A program made the translations under genes and the position numbers. A DNA stretch of 64,000 nt from Flabesymbios commensalis (Eukaryota > Annelida > Polychaeta > Terebellida > Flabelligeridae), in contig OZ024915.1 of assembly GCA_964017125.1 (NCBI GenBank), positions 17,051,103-17,115,102 of the forward strand. Reading direction: 5' to 3'. Positions 47,371 to 59,647 of this stretch are shown here, piece by piece (the stretch's first letter is position 1; each line of letters begins with the position of its first letter). Below the pieces are notes generated by a model. The model saw only the letters and a program-made list of their open reading frames with translations. It searched no databases and had not been told where the DNA came from.

Positions 47371-48173
47371 AGACACCACTAAGTCCGGACTGGTCTATGC
47401 CACACTATTTGGAATGACTAAAAGGTGTTTTTTATAATACACAGCACCATAGGCGTTACTGAACAACCCTAGGTTTTGAACACTTTAAAGCATATTACAA
47501 CCACGATAGGCCACGTACAGCTCAGCCTCGATTCCAATCAAAATGGTCAGGTTAAATGTGTACAGCCGAACGCAAGGAGCCACAGTGAAAGATCACAATG
47601 AATGGTACAAACTGCTGAAGAAATGATAAACAATTATATTTAGATCTAATTTCTTAATAACAATGAAGGAAAAGATTATTTTTACAAAACGAAAATATAA
47701 AAATAAACGGGTGAGGAAAACATTGTTTTTGTTGAAAATACACTGAAATATAAAATATATATATACACACAGAATGCCTGACAATAATGTCAACACGGAG
47801 AGAACTGTTTAGCACCTGGAGACAGTTATTAGCACTTTGAAAATAACAAATTAAAATCAGCACAACTAAAACCTGGCACATATATCTTCTACATGTTCAG
47901 AGATGGCAATGGATACAATCAGAATCATAATAAATATACAATATGAATAAGAGACGATTCACCAGAATAATAAGGTTATTTCCTTACAATTGTTATAAGA
48001 TTATTATACCCCGGTAACACAAAAAGAATATATTAAGTTGTACTTTCCTGTAGGCCTAATTATCACTGTAACAAATTGGTATTTTTTAATTGTATGAAAA
48101 AAAAACATGCAGAAGAATCAGTCTGTCAGTAAATAGTTTACTTTTTGCACATACCTTTTTGAAATATTTGATA

Positions 48174-49288
48174 ACAAGAGCACACTCGATAATAGCCCGC
48201 CGCCGAATTATGATAAAGAAAGTAAAGTCGAATGTCATCACGTAAATAACAACGCAAGATATAAATGGTATGTTAAACTAGCCGCTTTTCAAGTTATCGC
48301 GCCCACAAGGTCAAATTATGGACGTAAAATAAATGTGAAAAATCGCAATAAGTCGACCATTTTGATTTTTTTACCGGCCATTATTGAGCTTGTCCAAGAA
48401 CTGCTTATTAGTAACATGCATAACAAACTTGAAGAGGATACTTGTGAAAATGTTGAAGTTATCGTGCCTACAAGGTCAAATTATTGACGTAAAATGAGAA
48501 AAATCGCAATAAATCGGCCATTTTGAATTTTTTTTCAGCCATTATTGAACTTGTCCAAGAACTACTTATTAGTAGCATGCATAACAAATTTGAAGAGGAT
48601 ATGTGAAAAACTTTTCAAGTTATCGCGCCCACAAGGTCAAATTATTGACGTAAAATGAGAAAAATCACAATAAATCGGCCATTTTTTTTTTTTTTTCAGC
48701 CATTATTGAACTTGTCCAAGAACTACTTATAAGTAACATACATAACAAATTTGAAGAGAATATGTGAAAAACTTTTCAAGTTATCGCGCCCACAGGGTCA
48801 AATTATTGACGTAAAATGAGAAAAATCGCAATAAATCGGCCATTTTTTTTTTTTTTTCGGCCATTATTGAACTTGTCCAAGAACTACTTATTAGTAACAT
48901 GCATAACCAATTTGAAGAGGATATGTGAAAAACTTTTCAACTTATCGCGCCCACAAGGTCAAATAATTGACGTAAAATGTGAAAAATCGCAATAAATCGG
49001 CCATTTTTTTTTTTTTTTCGGCCATTATTGAACTTGTCCGAGAACTGGTCATTAGTAACATGCATAACAAATTTGAAAAGGATATGTGAAAAACTTTTCA
49101 AGTTATCGCGCCCACAAGGTCAAATTATTGACGTAAAAGGTGAAAAATCGCAATAAGTCGGCCATTTTGAATTTTTTTTCAGCCATTATTGAACTTGTCC
49201 GAGAAGTGGTCATTAGTAACATGCAAAACAAATTTGGGAAGGAAACATGAAAAACCTCTCAAGTTATCGCGCCCACAAGTAAATGTTA

Positions 49289-49333
<45 letters not shown>

Positions 49334-49390
49334 ACGCCGAACTTCAATTGCAATAGCCCACCTTTTTTAATTAAAATTAAAAGGCGGGCT
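48174..49390. repeat. Satellite-bearing element 3 (pearl/Helentron-like), seven 161-base units
   Basis: 'gcccacaaggtcaaatta' recurs at 48301, 48466, 48627, 48788, 48949, 49110 and 49271, a period of 161 bases. A hexamer microsatellite (GACGCC) follows at 49289-49337. The right end is a hairpin, AGCCCACCTTTT at 49355-49366 against AAAAGGCGGGCT at 49379-49390. The left end carries AGCCCGCC (48194), the inverse of GGCGGGCT. Core repeats near 160 bases followed by a microsatellite are the layout described for bivalve pearl elements, known relatives of Helentron-derived elements. Confidence 0.8.
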
Positions 49391-49490
49391 AAAAAACATG
49401 TTTTTGGAAAAAAAGTACTACACAAGTAATGTAGGCCTACTGACTTTTATCTTTGAATCCGATGCTCAAGAACTGGGTCATTTCCATCAC

Positions 49491-49694
49491 TTAAAGGCGA
49501 TCTATCACCCCTTATATGGTATGAATAATTATGTCCTTATATGGAGTGATTGGCTATCTTGTGACCCTCTCAGAGTGTCACATAATAGCCAATCACCCCA
49601 TATAAGGAAACACTTGTGCCCCATCTTGTGGCAACTTTGATTTATTTGTCACAAAATTATTCATACTATATAAGAGGTGATAGATCACCTTTAA
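49491..49694. mobile_element. 204-base palindromic MITE, TTAA ends
   Basis: Inverted arms of about 40 bases (TTAAAGGCGATCTATCACC against the inverse of TTAAAGGTGATCTATCACC), with an inner hairpin on GAGTGATTGGCTAT. The TTAAAGG end is Kolobok/T2-like. Confidence 0.85.
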
Positions 49695-49949
49695 AACCAT
49701 ACATACCAGGTTTAAATATTTAACAATTACAGTATTAAATATATCAGATTCTGATGGCAAAGTAGACCCAACAAAGAACAGAAAGCATCGACTTAACCGG
49801 CTAAGTGCGACTATAGTTGTTTTAGTCAGTTCGATTAGCCGATCAAATCAATGTTATTGGGAACGAAATGGCCGTTCAAACAGCAACATTTGTAAATGTT
49901 TGGGTCTGAAACTATAGGTAAACACATAGGCCTACCGTTAATTTTCAGC

Positions 49950-50945
49950 CACTTGAAGTTGTGGGTTGCAGTAGCGAGACACAACATCAAGTGGGTGAAA
50001 AATTTACATATTTAATTTGGTGCCTTAAGCGTTAAAGCATCTTCATTTGATAAACAAATATACAGAACTGTCATTGAGCATACAAAACAGTAAAATACTT
50101 TGACATATTTATAATTCCATATTCAGTGGTCAAGGATTACATATTTAATACTTGCGATAAAACACCAGACAAAACACACAGTGACGAAAACGTAGAAAAT
50201 TATATTATAGCCTACGATTTTCAGGTTTTGCAAATATATCAATGTAAGAGGGACATCATGTCAACTGTAATCCCATTCTGATTGCTAGATTTGACCTTTT
50301 TTCTCATCTTTCTGATATCTGGGACGTAGTGATTCGTTCAGAGTGATATAATATCCTTTCATAATTCCTTCAAAATTGTTGTAAACAAATGCATCCAAGG
50401 AGAAAAAAAGTGTATTTCCCAGCTTCAGATGAATGAAAAATATTACTCTTTCAAAAACATTTATATACATTGTAAATACTTTTAAAATATTGCATATTCC
50501 AAGCAAATCAAGCAAATTACCCATATTGACTGCCAGTGATATTGATAAGTATGTGCTCACAAAATGTTTTCTGATAACACATCCACTAGCAATAGAATTC
50601 ACAAGTCCTGTTGAGACATCACCACTCAAATCGAAGGTTTTCCATAGAATAACAGTGTATCAGAAAAATTTCATCTTTTTAAAACTAACTGTAGTTTTCT
50701 GCAAAAATCTAACAGCTGCACGGCAAATAAATTACATAGCGATACAAAATCATAATTTCACAATAAATGTTGCTACTGAGGAGTAAGCAGAGTATAAAAT
50801 TGTATAAATATGACAAGGTGTGAATAATAATGCAGGGAGATTAAACAGTTGTAAGGGACTAGTGATCATGCGAGTGATAATTTCCATCCACTTGAAGTTG
50901 TGTCTTGCTAACGCGACCCACAACTTCAAGTGGATGGAAATTGAT
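49950..50945. repeat. Two small hairpin repeats around unremarkable DNA
   Basis: 'ccacttgaagttgtg' against its inverse at about 49951-49995 and 50888-50940, with short spacers. Open frames between them (50285-50629 minus, 50433-50786 plus) overlap on opposite strands and lack motifs, so I do not call them. Confidence 0.6.
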
Positions 50946-53159
50946 TACACAGTTGTAAGGGACTAGTGATCATGTGACTGATCTTTGTCATGAAGCCAAA
51001 CTGGAGCTGATAAGATACAAAAGGATTCAAAGAGTACTGTATATAAGTGTAAGGCTGTTATGCATTACAAAAACCTACTGACTTAGAATTATTGTGTCGA
51101 CATTAATGTATACTTCCCATAGCACATAATGATATCTTAACTTTATGATAAATTAAGGTCAAGTACAAAACTTTATAAAAAATTAAGGCCAAGTACAAGT
51201 AGCCTTCAATTATTTACAGCATTCAATATCAGGAATGAGCGATCAGACTTTAACATCACATCATGTAAGGCGATATCTCAAAGCAAACTCAAATCACAAT
51301 ATATAAGCATCCTCAGATGCTTTCAAGAAAAGCTCAACAGCTAGCAGTACAGTTAGACATTCCTATTAAGTGACATTTTTGATTTACAAATGAATGGGTA
51401 TAATATGGCAGTACCTTGACAAATCATTAAATATTAGCTGGCTCAATATATTGACTATCGTAAATTTATGCAACAACAAGAAATGTCAGGAAAAGAAAAA
51501 CGTTAAATTACAGTAAGGTCCAGTGAAAAATAGTTACACAATTAAGCACCTGTTAGAAGCTATCAATTTTTTTAATTTCTGGATCCCCCCCGTATCTGAA
51601 CAGGCATATATTTAGCTGTTGTGAAAAGGTGATTTAAAAATACTCTTAACAATTTCACCTCTAAAGTAAGCTTATGTAAGCTAAATCCCATAACATTCAG
51701 CTTACAAAAATGGGTATTGATGGTAAAAAGGTTGAACAATAGCACCCTTGAAGCGCTTCATTTGAGTACCAGTGTTATGGGTCTACTGCCATTATAAATA
51801 TTTTATTCATTCAGTGTGGGGATCCACTTTAGATGTCAGAATCTGATGTCTATAGACATCAGTATGATGTTGGGAATTACTTAATGCTATTATGTGTCTG
51901 GAATATTAAAGCAGGGTTCCAGATAGCCACTCACCATTGGCCCCTTGTTTTTGCTGTGGGTGAACAAAGTTGACATCAAAGGTAGCCCACATTACGAATA
52001 AGAGGTAAACTAACTTATTTACAATAACTGAATTTTTTTTATATATTCTTCAAAATCATTGGAACTTTACATTAAATCTATATAAAGTATATATTGTTAA
52101 CATACTCCTATGCATTGTATAGACTATTAACTACCTGAATTTCATAATTATTTTTCAATGTATTTGTCATGTGTGGTCAGTTTTTCATAGACAAATTTAT
52201 ACAAGAATTTTTGTGGGAATCTTGACCCTTGGCTGTATAGTGAACAGGATATATTATTATATGAACCAGTAATTAGATCTTGGATAAAAGCAGAATATAC
52301 AATACATACGTATATTACATACATGTATGCCTCTATCAATTCACTGTAAAATGTCCCCTCACATTTGTTTCCTAATCCAGCAAAGTCCTCGATATTGAAT
52401 TGTCTGGTAAAATAGGAAGAAGATTTAATATAATGCACATCAAAACAACAAATATATCAGAAGACTTCCCACCAAGGACATATATGAAAAAATATGTTAA
52501 AAGAATGAGAAACACTGTAGAACCACAGTAATATAATTGAAGATTCTTATAGCGAAACTTGTATTGATTTTCTGTAAATTTTACATACTGTGAACTTTTA
52601 CATAGTACTATGTACCTTATAATATTTGCACCTTTAAACTTTGACGGTTTGTGGAATGACAAATTTGGCAGAAATTCAAATTATCTTGGCAGATCACTTT
52701 ATTAATTCACAAGTTTGTGAATTAAGAGGAACACTATTATTAGCGCTGTTCACCAAAACACCAATATAAATGCACATTAATATTTCCCGATGTAAAGCCA
52801 CAATTTCACATGAGGCACTTTATAATACATTTTCTGAAAACCCATCAATATAATATATCCCATGAGAAACCTTTTTTCTGATAAACTTTTTCAATCAAAA
52901 ATTATTCAGGGGACAACGGATTCACTCTTTTTTATATTTTTCAATCAAACATTATGAAATAAACTAAATAGAACTATGGTAGTAATCAGCATTAAAAATT
53001 ATAAAATAACAAAATCAAGGTCTACTAGTTAACACGGATAGTGATTTTGATGATAGGCTACTTCACTTTTTCCAACTTGACTAGCTGTGCATACATTTTG
53101 GGATTCTGAGTGTGTAAGTGCCATGATTTGATATAAAATACATATATATGGCTTAATCC
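50946..53159. other. No gene seen
   Basis: AT-rich; a fragment of the 46337 MITE family at about 51740-51870. Could include 3' UTR of the minus-strand membrane-protein gene if its transcript is long. Confidence 0.4.
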
Positions 53160-53313
53160 TTAACCCCTTCACTACCATACATGACGGAAATTTCCGTCGT
53201 CATTCGTCATGTTACGTAACCATACATGACGGAAATTCCCGTCGGATTTACTATAGTTACACCAGGATCCCTGGATCCTGACATGCACTTCGACCTGAAA
53301 GTGAAGTGGTTAA
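53160..53313. mobile_element. 154-base MITE, piggyBac-like TTAACCC ends
   Basis: TTAACCCCTTCACT at the left and the inverse of TTAACCACTTCACT at the right. 'ccatacatgacggaaattyccgtcg' occurs twice inside. Confidence 0.8.
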
Positions 53314-54096
53314 AAGGATATACTGCAAAGAGAGCATAATTAAAACTGTAGAACATGAACCTTTTAAACATAGGCCTCAGAATCATCCATACTTTTATCT
53401 TTGATCTACAGAAAAGTTTGAAAAATACATATTTCCCACATTTTTATGACAAAAGAGTTGTGCAATAAATGCAGTGGTCAGGGTGTAACCTATATAGTAT
53501 GGACTACAAATACATAATGCCCAAATGAGCATTCCCACCTTTGTATGACAAAAAGGTAGTCCTCTCGATCTAGAATAACCAGAGTCAGAATATTGTGATG
53601 GTCATGATTTTGTAAAAAAAAAACAGAATAAATGATACATTCAGTAAACTCAAAAGATATGTGAAAATATAAGCGATCTGTTGTCATGATATGTGATAAC
53701 TCAAAAAGGGACATCAATTGAGATTCTCCATTCAAATTAATCTGAGCATTTAAAAGCAGAAGATTCAACATTTTTTTATCACATTATATAAAATTGAGAA
53801 TGTATATAAAATAAACACATTTCCACATGGAATGTATTAATAGATATGTTTCTGGAGTAATATGTGCAACAATGCATGGGAACAATGTCCTGACAATAAC
53901 AAAACCCTTAACCCTTGTTCTGCCGATTGGTTTGTTACTATAAGTCATTCACTTATGGTATTTAAACACGGTGTCTCGCTACCATGAACCACGACTTCTT
54001 CAAGTGAGTAACAATTACTCGAATAAACACAATTTTAACCAAAACATCAGCCAATCTAGTTAATGGAATATTCAATTCTCATTTAAATTTTCTTGT

Positions 54097-54567
54097 TTAA
54101 CCCTTTAAACCCTCACGACGCATGCAAGCATTATTTCGCATCTCATAAAAATGACTTAATTTCCTTCATCTGACTAGGGTTTTAGAACGAAAATTTTCAT
54201 GGAACTGTTTTAATAACAAGCTATATTTTTTCTAATTTGCCACCCACTACAAGTCCCTCTTCATCCACTACAAGTCGAGAATTGCTATAGCAATTCACGG
54301 CTTGTAGTGAATGAGAGGACAATGGTAATATCATGCTTGAAAGGGTTAACCCTTACAGTAAGAATGTAAGAATACACATATTTATATTGGCCGTAGACCC
54401 ATGAAATAGGTATTCAAATAAATCAGAAAGAGCTAACTCAGACCCATAAAATAGGTATTTAAATAAATCAGAAAGAGCTAACTCAGGCATTTATGCTGAT
54501 TTCAAATTGAAAAAAACCCTTTGGTTGCAATGTTTTTTACAAATTAATTCAACGCTTTAAGGGTTAA
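54097..54567. mobile_element. Two abutting TTAA MITEs sharing one TTAA
   Basis: 54097-54349 (TTAACCCTTT ends, inner hairpin on CCACTACAAG) and 54346-54567 (family of 46337) share the TTAA at 54346-54349. Confidence 0.75.
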
Positions 54568-55206
54568 AGGCCAAACCTTAAGCCCCATAACGGCTACAGA
54601 CGTGATTAGCAATATAAGGATTAACAAGCCATTTTACCAACTGTGGACGAGTGGCATTATTCTGGTTTTAACCATGAAACGCTGAAATATTTGTATATAA
54701 ACGATGGCGACCAAAGGTTTTTCTCAATTTCAAATCATCATAAATGTCTTAGTTAGCTCTTTCTGCTTCACTTGAATGCCTATGTTATGGGACTACGGCC
54801 ATTATCAATATTTTAATTCTTTCAGGCATGTATCAATCAGACATCAGATGGTGACGTATAAAGGGTTAAACTGGCCTAAAAATGTATGTATACACGGTTC
54901 CAGCAGGACTAGGGCTAACCCTTGTCCTGCTAGGCCTGTATATAGACGGTTTTCAAGCAGAAACCCAAATAATATGTCACTGAATTAAATAATATAGTTT
55001 GTGGTAGATGCTTACATAGTCAAATAATCCAATTTAAAAGATGTAGCCTATATTGTCATTTGAAGCTGGAATTTGCTTCAGCAATTCCAGCTTTAAATGA
55101 ATGAAAAATAGAAACAAACAATTCAGCAGCACAAGGGTTAATACAAATGGCAAGACTTGGGTGCATCATAGACAGCTAGCTGACACTTGCACCCATCTTC
55201 CGAGTG

Positions 55207-55317
55207 TCAAATACGCGTGTTTCTACTGCTTCCTGTCCACTGATTAACAATAATGCTGCATTCTAAACTGCGAAGATATGTGTCACTTTCAAGAGAAGAC
55301 ATCTCCTCCCCTATGTC
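55207..55317 (-). CDS. Exon 3 (last coding exon) of the membrane protein gene
   Basis: A T-run and CAG acceptor end at 55318 and open a phase-0 frame of 36 codons plus TGA (55207-55209), which is the phase exon 2 needs. The peptide begins DIGEEMSSLESD and ends SSRNTRI. It is acidic then polar, as expected for the rest of a cytoplasmic tail, and brings the predicted protein to 281 residues. The exon is too short to stand out by itself; it is supported by the splice site, the phase and the position. The 1024-base intron before it holds two palindromic MITEs (55555-55787 and 55925-56168). The 3' UTR runs to lower coordinates; its polyadenylation site was not located. Confidence 0.65.
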   Translation of the reverse strand, partial: DIGEEMSSLESDTYLRSLECSIIVNQWTGSSRNTRI

Positions 55318-55554
55318 CTGAAAAAAAAATCATAACTCAAATTAAACAACCTACTGCATTAAACTCTTAGAAACATTTCCACGAATATGAAGGGGTGTAT
55401 CTGCCACTTTGTAAAGTCACTGATACATCCTTTCATATCCAAGGGGACGATCTATGCACAGTTCGAATGTATTAAATTCTGTCGAATCCTTCAAAAACTG
55501 TTAACCCTTCAAAAGCTAAGTTGTAGGATTTAAATTTTTACTCATCTCATAACT

Positions 55555-55787
55555 TTAACCCTTTCAAGCCTGAATTTACCATTGTCATCTTCATCCACTA
55601 CAAGCCACGAATTGCTGAGGAAGTGTAGATGATTTGTTGTGGTTTAAAAATTAAATAAAATTGTCATGTATTGGTAAACCATATTCATGGAAATTTTTGT
55701 TCTAAAACCCTTTGTTGTATGAAAATTAAGTCTGTTTTCAGAGATGTAAAATGATGCCTTGATGCATGTGAGGGCTTAAAGGGTTAA
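55555..55787. mobile_element. TTAA MITE in the last intron of the membrane-protein gene
   Basis: TTAACCCTTTCAAGCC at one end, CTTAAAGGGTTAA at the other; related in inverse to 54097-54349. A further relative at 55925-56168 has a complete CCACTACAAGTC hairpin. Confidence 0.75.
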
Positions 55788-56341
55788 GTGGGTGAAAATT
55801 ATTTATATCAATTTGAATCAAAATATATACCAATCTTGCAAACTAAATGCTCATTTCTCCTATACATTTTCTGTTTGTAAAACGGGAAAGCTAAAAACGG
55901 AAACGGATATAGACGTGATCAGCACTTTAAGCCTCCACGATGCATTAAAACATCATTTTACATCCCTAAAAACAGACTCAATTTTATTACAACTGACGGT
56001 TTTAGAAGATAAATTTTCATGAAACTTGGTTTACCAATACGTGGTAATTTTCTTTTATTTTTAAACTACATCAAGTCATCATCATCCACTACAAGTCGAG
56101 AATTGCGACAGCACTTCGCAGCTTGTAGTGGATGAAGATGACCATGGTATATTCAGGTTTGAAAGGGTGAACTTAAGGGTTAATTTGCCATTCATAAGTG
56201 TTTAAAATTGGTGAAAATGTAGCTGCACTCAATGCTTGATATATTAGTAAAGGTTGGTGAAGTTAAAGAGTGGGGATTTAGGCCACTTCGACAACTATAA
56301 AAATATAAATCATAATGGCCTGCTGTTGATAATAAATTTAC

Positions 56342-56493
56342 CTTTGACAAATCTAGCTGATTGTAAAGCTCTGTGATATAGCTTAGTGTGATTGTCTCGT
56401 CAAACAATCCTGTATAATGTCCATGATTTGACTTGACAAGAGCTCTCTTCTTTCTGACATGACGTCGACGACACATTACACACAAACATGCAC
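56342..56493 (-). CDS. Exon 2 of the membrane protein gene (end of TM, basic stop-transfer, tail)
   Basis: The exon opens after a pyrimidine-rich acceptor (CCTGTTTTTAG at 56494-56504) and closes at an AAG/GTAAAT donor. Its first two bases complete the Cys codon split by the 1125-base intron, so the phase matches exon 1 exactly. It encodes the end of the transmembrane segment, a Cys-rich juxtamembrane run (CACLCVMC), a strongly basic stop-transfer RRRHVRKKR, then tail sequence with two YxxPhi-type sorting motifs, YTGL and YNQL. It ends on a codon boundary (residues 195-245 of the whole). The intron upstream of it contains a Harbinger-like MITE (56874-57244) and a TTAA-flanked MITE (57323-57555). 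Matching phase, splice signals and membrane topology make this a confident join. Confidence 0.75.
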
Positions 56494-56873
56494 CTAAAAA
56501 CAGGAAAATACTTGACAAAATATTTAAAAAAAAGCTTTTCATTTCAACACAAGAAAAATAAGAAAATCATGTTTGTTTCCGGCAGCAAAAACTTTTGAAA
56601 ATAAATTTGAAAACTTCATATTACAGGGCTACAGAGGCAGCAGGTAAAGTATTCACTTCAGTGATGAACAGAAAAGCTGCAGGTCAAAGAGTACTAACCC
56701 CTCTAAGAGCTAAGTTAATAAATTTACATTTTTACCCACTTGCAGTTGTGCTAATGCAACTCACACCAATTGCATTCCCAATTTGATTTGATCGGCTAAT
56801 AAAATGCATTAAAAACGACTAAGTGGAAGGGTTACTATGTGGCACATTCTCTATTTATAAGTGATTGCGCTAA

Positions 56874-57244
56874 GGCCAGAAAAAAATATATGTTTGTTTC
56901 CGATTTGTTGTCATTTTAACCAGTGGGTAGGTAGGAAATTTATTTTATTTTCGGTAGGTAAGAATTATTTTTTAGTTTATTTGGGGCCAGATTCACTTCC
57001 ATGCATGTCTTATCTGTACATTACGTAACTATTTTTTGTTTTTTCGACCCTCTCCTTTTCGTAACGTTTTTTCAGTTACTTTGACTACATCCAGTAACTC
57101 ATCATTCCTCATTTTATGGATTTTCTAAAAAAAAAAAAAAAAATTTTTTTTTTTTTTTAGAAAATCCATAAAATAAATTTGGGTCGCAGATGTTTTAATA
57201 GGGTCGGTTGGAAATCGGAAACAAACAATATTTTTTTTTAGGCC
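56874..57244. mobile_element. Harbinger-like MITE, 371 bases, TAA duplication
   Basis: TAA at 56871-56873 and 57245-57247 flank inverted ends (GGCC, A-run, then TGTTTGTTTCCGATTT on both sides). Near its right half is a palindrome at 57111-57174 with A17/T15 at the centre. TAA duplications and GG-starting ends fit PIF/Harbinger; inference. Confidence 0.75.
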
Positions 57245-57322
57245 TAAATGAACATCTTGACCAATCACATGCCCAAGGATTTGAGAATAATCCCTTATGA
57301 AATTGAAATTACTCTCTTTTCT

Positions 57323-57555
57323 TTAACCCTTGAAACCAAGAAACCAAACGTTAATTTGAATTTAAAATCATTATAAATGTCTTAGTTAGCTCTTTCTACT
57401 TCATTTGATTGTACCTGTGTTATGGGTCTGCCAACATTATAAACATTTCACTCTTTCAGAGCGAAAATCAACTTTAGACGTCAGATTCTGATGTCCATAG
57501 ACCAGAGACTTCAGAATTGGATGTCTAAAGTCAGTCGCCGGGCTGAAAGGGTTAA
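57323..57555. mobile_element. TTAA MITE in the first intron of the membrane-protein gene
   Basis: TTAACCCTTGAAACC to the inverse of TTAACCCTTTCAGCCC; inner part shares 'aatgtcttagttagctcttt' with 46337-46658. Another relative lies upstream of the gene at about 58780-59009. Confidence 0.75.
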
Positions 57556-57618
57556 AAAAATGCTGTGTAATGCATGTATGTGTGACTAGCCAGCAACGAT
57601 TGTATCACAGTTACTTAC

Positions 57619-58201
57619 ATAACAAAATGAAGACTGCAGAACCAGCTGCAGTGACTCCGATAATCATTGCTATCGTCCATCCTGATGCACTTGTCAAAAT
57701 GTTTGCTGTTGTACTAGAATTCATGTGATCGCCAGTGACAAATTGTTCAACAGATGGTGTAGTTCCATCTGCATTACTTTTATGTACAGAAACAGTAACA
57801 TTAAAACTTGACATTGTTTGGAAGACTTCTTGCTCTAAGTTTTGACTAGATAATTGGTCCAATAAAAGAAAATCTACTTGAGCCTCAGATGAAAGATTTG
57901 GCATCTCGGTTGTCAATTTCTTGAACATTTCAGAGTCTTGGATGATCTCATCATCAGCCTGGTTTTGCTCACGAACATCATGTGTGGCTTTAATTGTAGA
58001 ATCACTGATGTCATTGTCTGTTGTATTGGATAGCTCTATAAGCTGTGTAGATTTTTCATCTACATGTATAAAATCGTCAATGCGCTGAGTCACCAGTTCC
58101 TCCAAGCTGCTGCTCACTTGATGTATGCTAGTCACATGACTTAGCACCGAAGCACAAAGCAAAAGTAGCACCACCAGTACCCAGACATGTCTCTGGCTCA
58201 T
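57619..58201 (-). CDS. Exon 1 of a single-pass membrane protein gene (signal peptide, ectodomain, start of TM)
   Basis: Reading starts at the ATG at 58199-58201 and stays open for 194 codons to base 57619. Here the splice donor GTAAGT follows inside a split Cys codon. Residues 1-21 are a typical signal peptide (basic start, then a VLVVLLLLCASVLS core). Residues 22-173 form an acidic, Ser/Thr-rich ectodomain with four N-glycosylation sequons (Asn 59, 102, 134, 161). A hydrophobic segment begins near residue 174 (GWTIAMIIGVTAAG) and continues into the next exon. Just upstream, a TTTTTTATAG acceptor-like site ends at 58210, so the ATG may lie eight bases into an internal exon, with 5' exons at higher coordinates. 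I do not recognise the family; a type I receptor or adhesion-like protein is an inference from layout only. Confidence 0.75.
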
Positions 58202-59647
58202 ACCACAAACTATAAAAAAACCCAGAAAATTATATATCTGCAGATTAGTTGATACAGATAGCAGGGTTCAGTTTGTCCAGTATCAAATAGCGAACAGCTA
58301 CACAATTTTGACAGATTGCTAATTGTTAAATTGTTTTGTTTTTTATTAGAATCTGGAACTTTATCATGTTTATTAGAAATCGCTTCCTTGATAAGGATAT
58401 TCCCTTGCTACAGATTTTGGTGAATTTGCCAAAGAACCTTAATAATGACAATGTCAGCAAAAATTAGTGGTTTTTCAATATGAATATGAAAGTTGGGTAG
58501 GACTCTCATTTTTACAAGATAAGTATCCTTCAATCTCTTGCCAAATTTGGTACAAAATTGTGCACTGCCAGATAAATTATGCACTAAAATTTAGCATCAT
58601 GCAGTCCGGTGAAGCTGTGTGATTAAATATATCTGGCCATTCTTACTGTATTGAATTTTTTTCTTTTTCAGAACATTTTTGCTTTGGGCTAGTGCTTTTC
58701 CAATGTTCACACTTTTCCAATTGTGACAAGTGGATATCTGTACAAAATTAAAAGCCTTAATATGTTATTTGACCTCTACAATGCTGAATTATTTTTGTAA
58801 AAAACATGGAGACCAAAGGGTTCTTTTTCAATTTGAAATCATTATAAATGTCTTAGTTAGCTCTTTCCGATTCATTTGAATACCTGTGTTATGGGTCTAC
58901 GGCCATTATAAATATTTTTACTCTTACAGTGCGAGGATTAAATTTAGTCGTCAGAATCTCAGACGTCAGATTCTGACCACTAAAGTCGATCCCCGCGCTG
59001 TGGGAGTTAAGTGTATGATTTTTGTGACAAATAGCTTTCACACCATTTAACTTTTCTTTGCCACCTGCCACGTTTCTATGGTTGTATCAATAATTGATGA
59101 CACATGATCAGGTGATACTAGGTGTAGCATTTGCACGAGTCAGATTTCCCGATGTGTATAATTCTATGGATAAATAAACTTCAAAAAAACCAGGTGTCGC
59201 TCGCAGCCACCTGTCAAAGCGAAAGACTTTTAAACGAAGCACATTTTCTTTTGATTTCAAAACTGGACCTGTCTTATTTCCTAAATAAAAAATAATAATT
59301 GTATGAAAACAATACAAGCATATATTTTATTGTGATATCAATAAATATATAGGCTACATGCATTACACTGCCATATCATAGCCTCTTATTGATCCTCTCT
59401 TGCTTGTAAGGTCTCCCTCACTATTCAAACCTAACGCCTGCTGGGATCTGATCAGTGATGTGATGTTACACATCCAATAGCCGAGTAACTCAGTAAGGCC
59501 AATCAGCTCTACACTACACTCTACAGCCTACACATCCATATGCCAAATAAGCATTTGAATGTTATCATATGGTCTGAACGCTAAACATTTTTACAACTGC
59601 TAAATAAAGTAAATTTATAAAGAGCTAGTCTAAAAGTAATTTGTTAC

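Noticed and set aside
50285-50786. Opposite-strand ORFs of 114 and 117 codons
   Set aside because: They overlap each other, have biased AT-rich codons and no recognisable domain or splice support.
57127-57158. A-run and T-run as a poly(A) tail of a retrocopy
   Set aside because: They are the centre of a palindrome with matching arms on both sides inside a TAA-flanked MITE.
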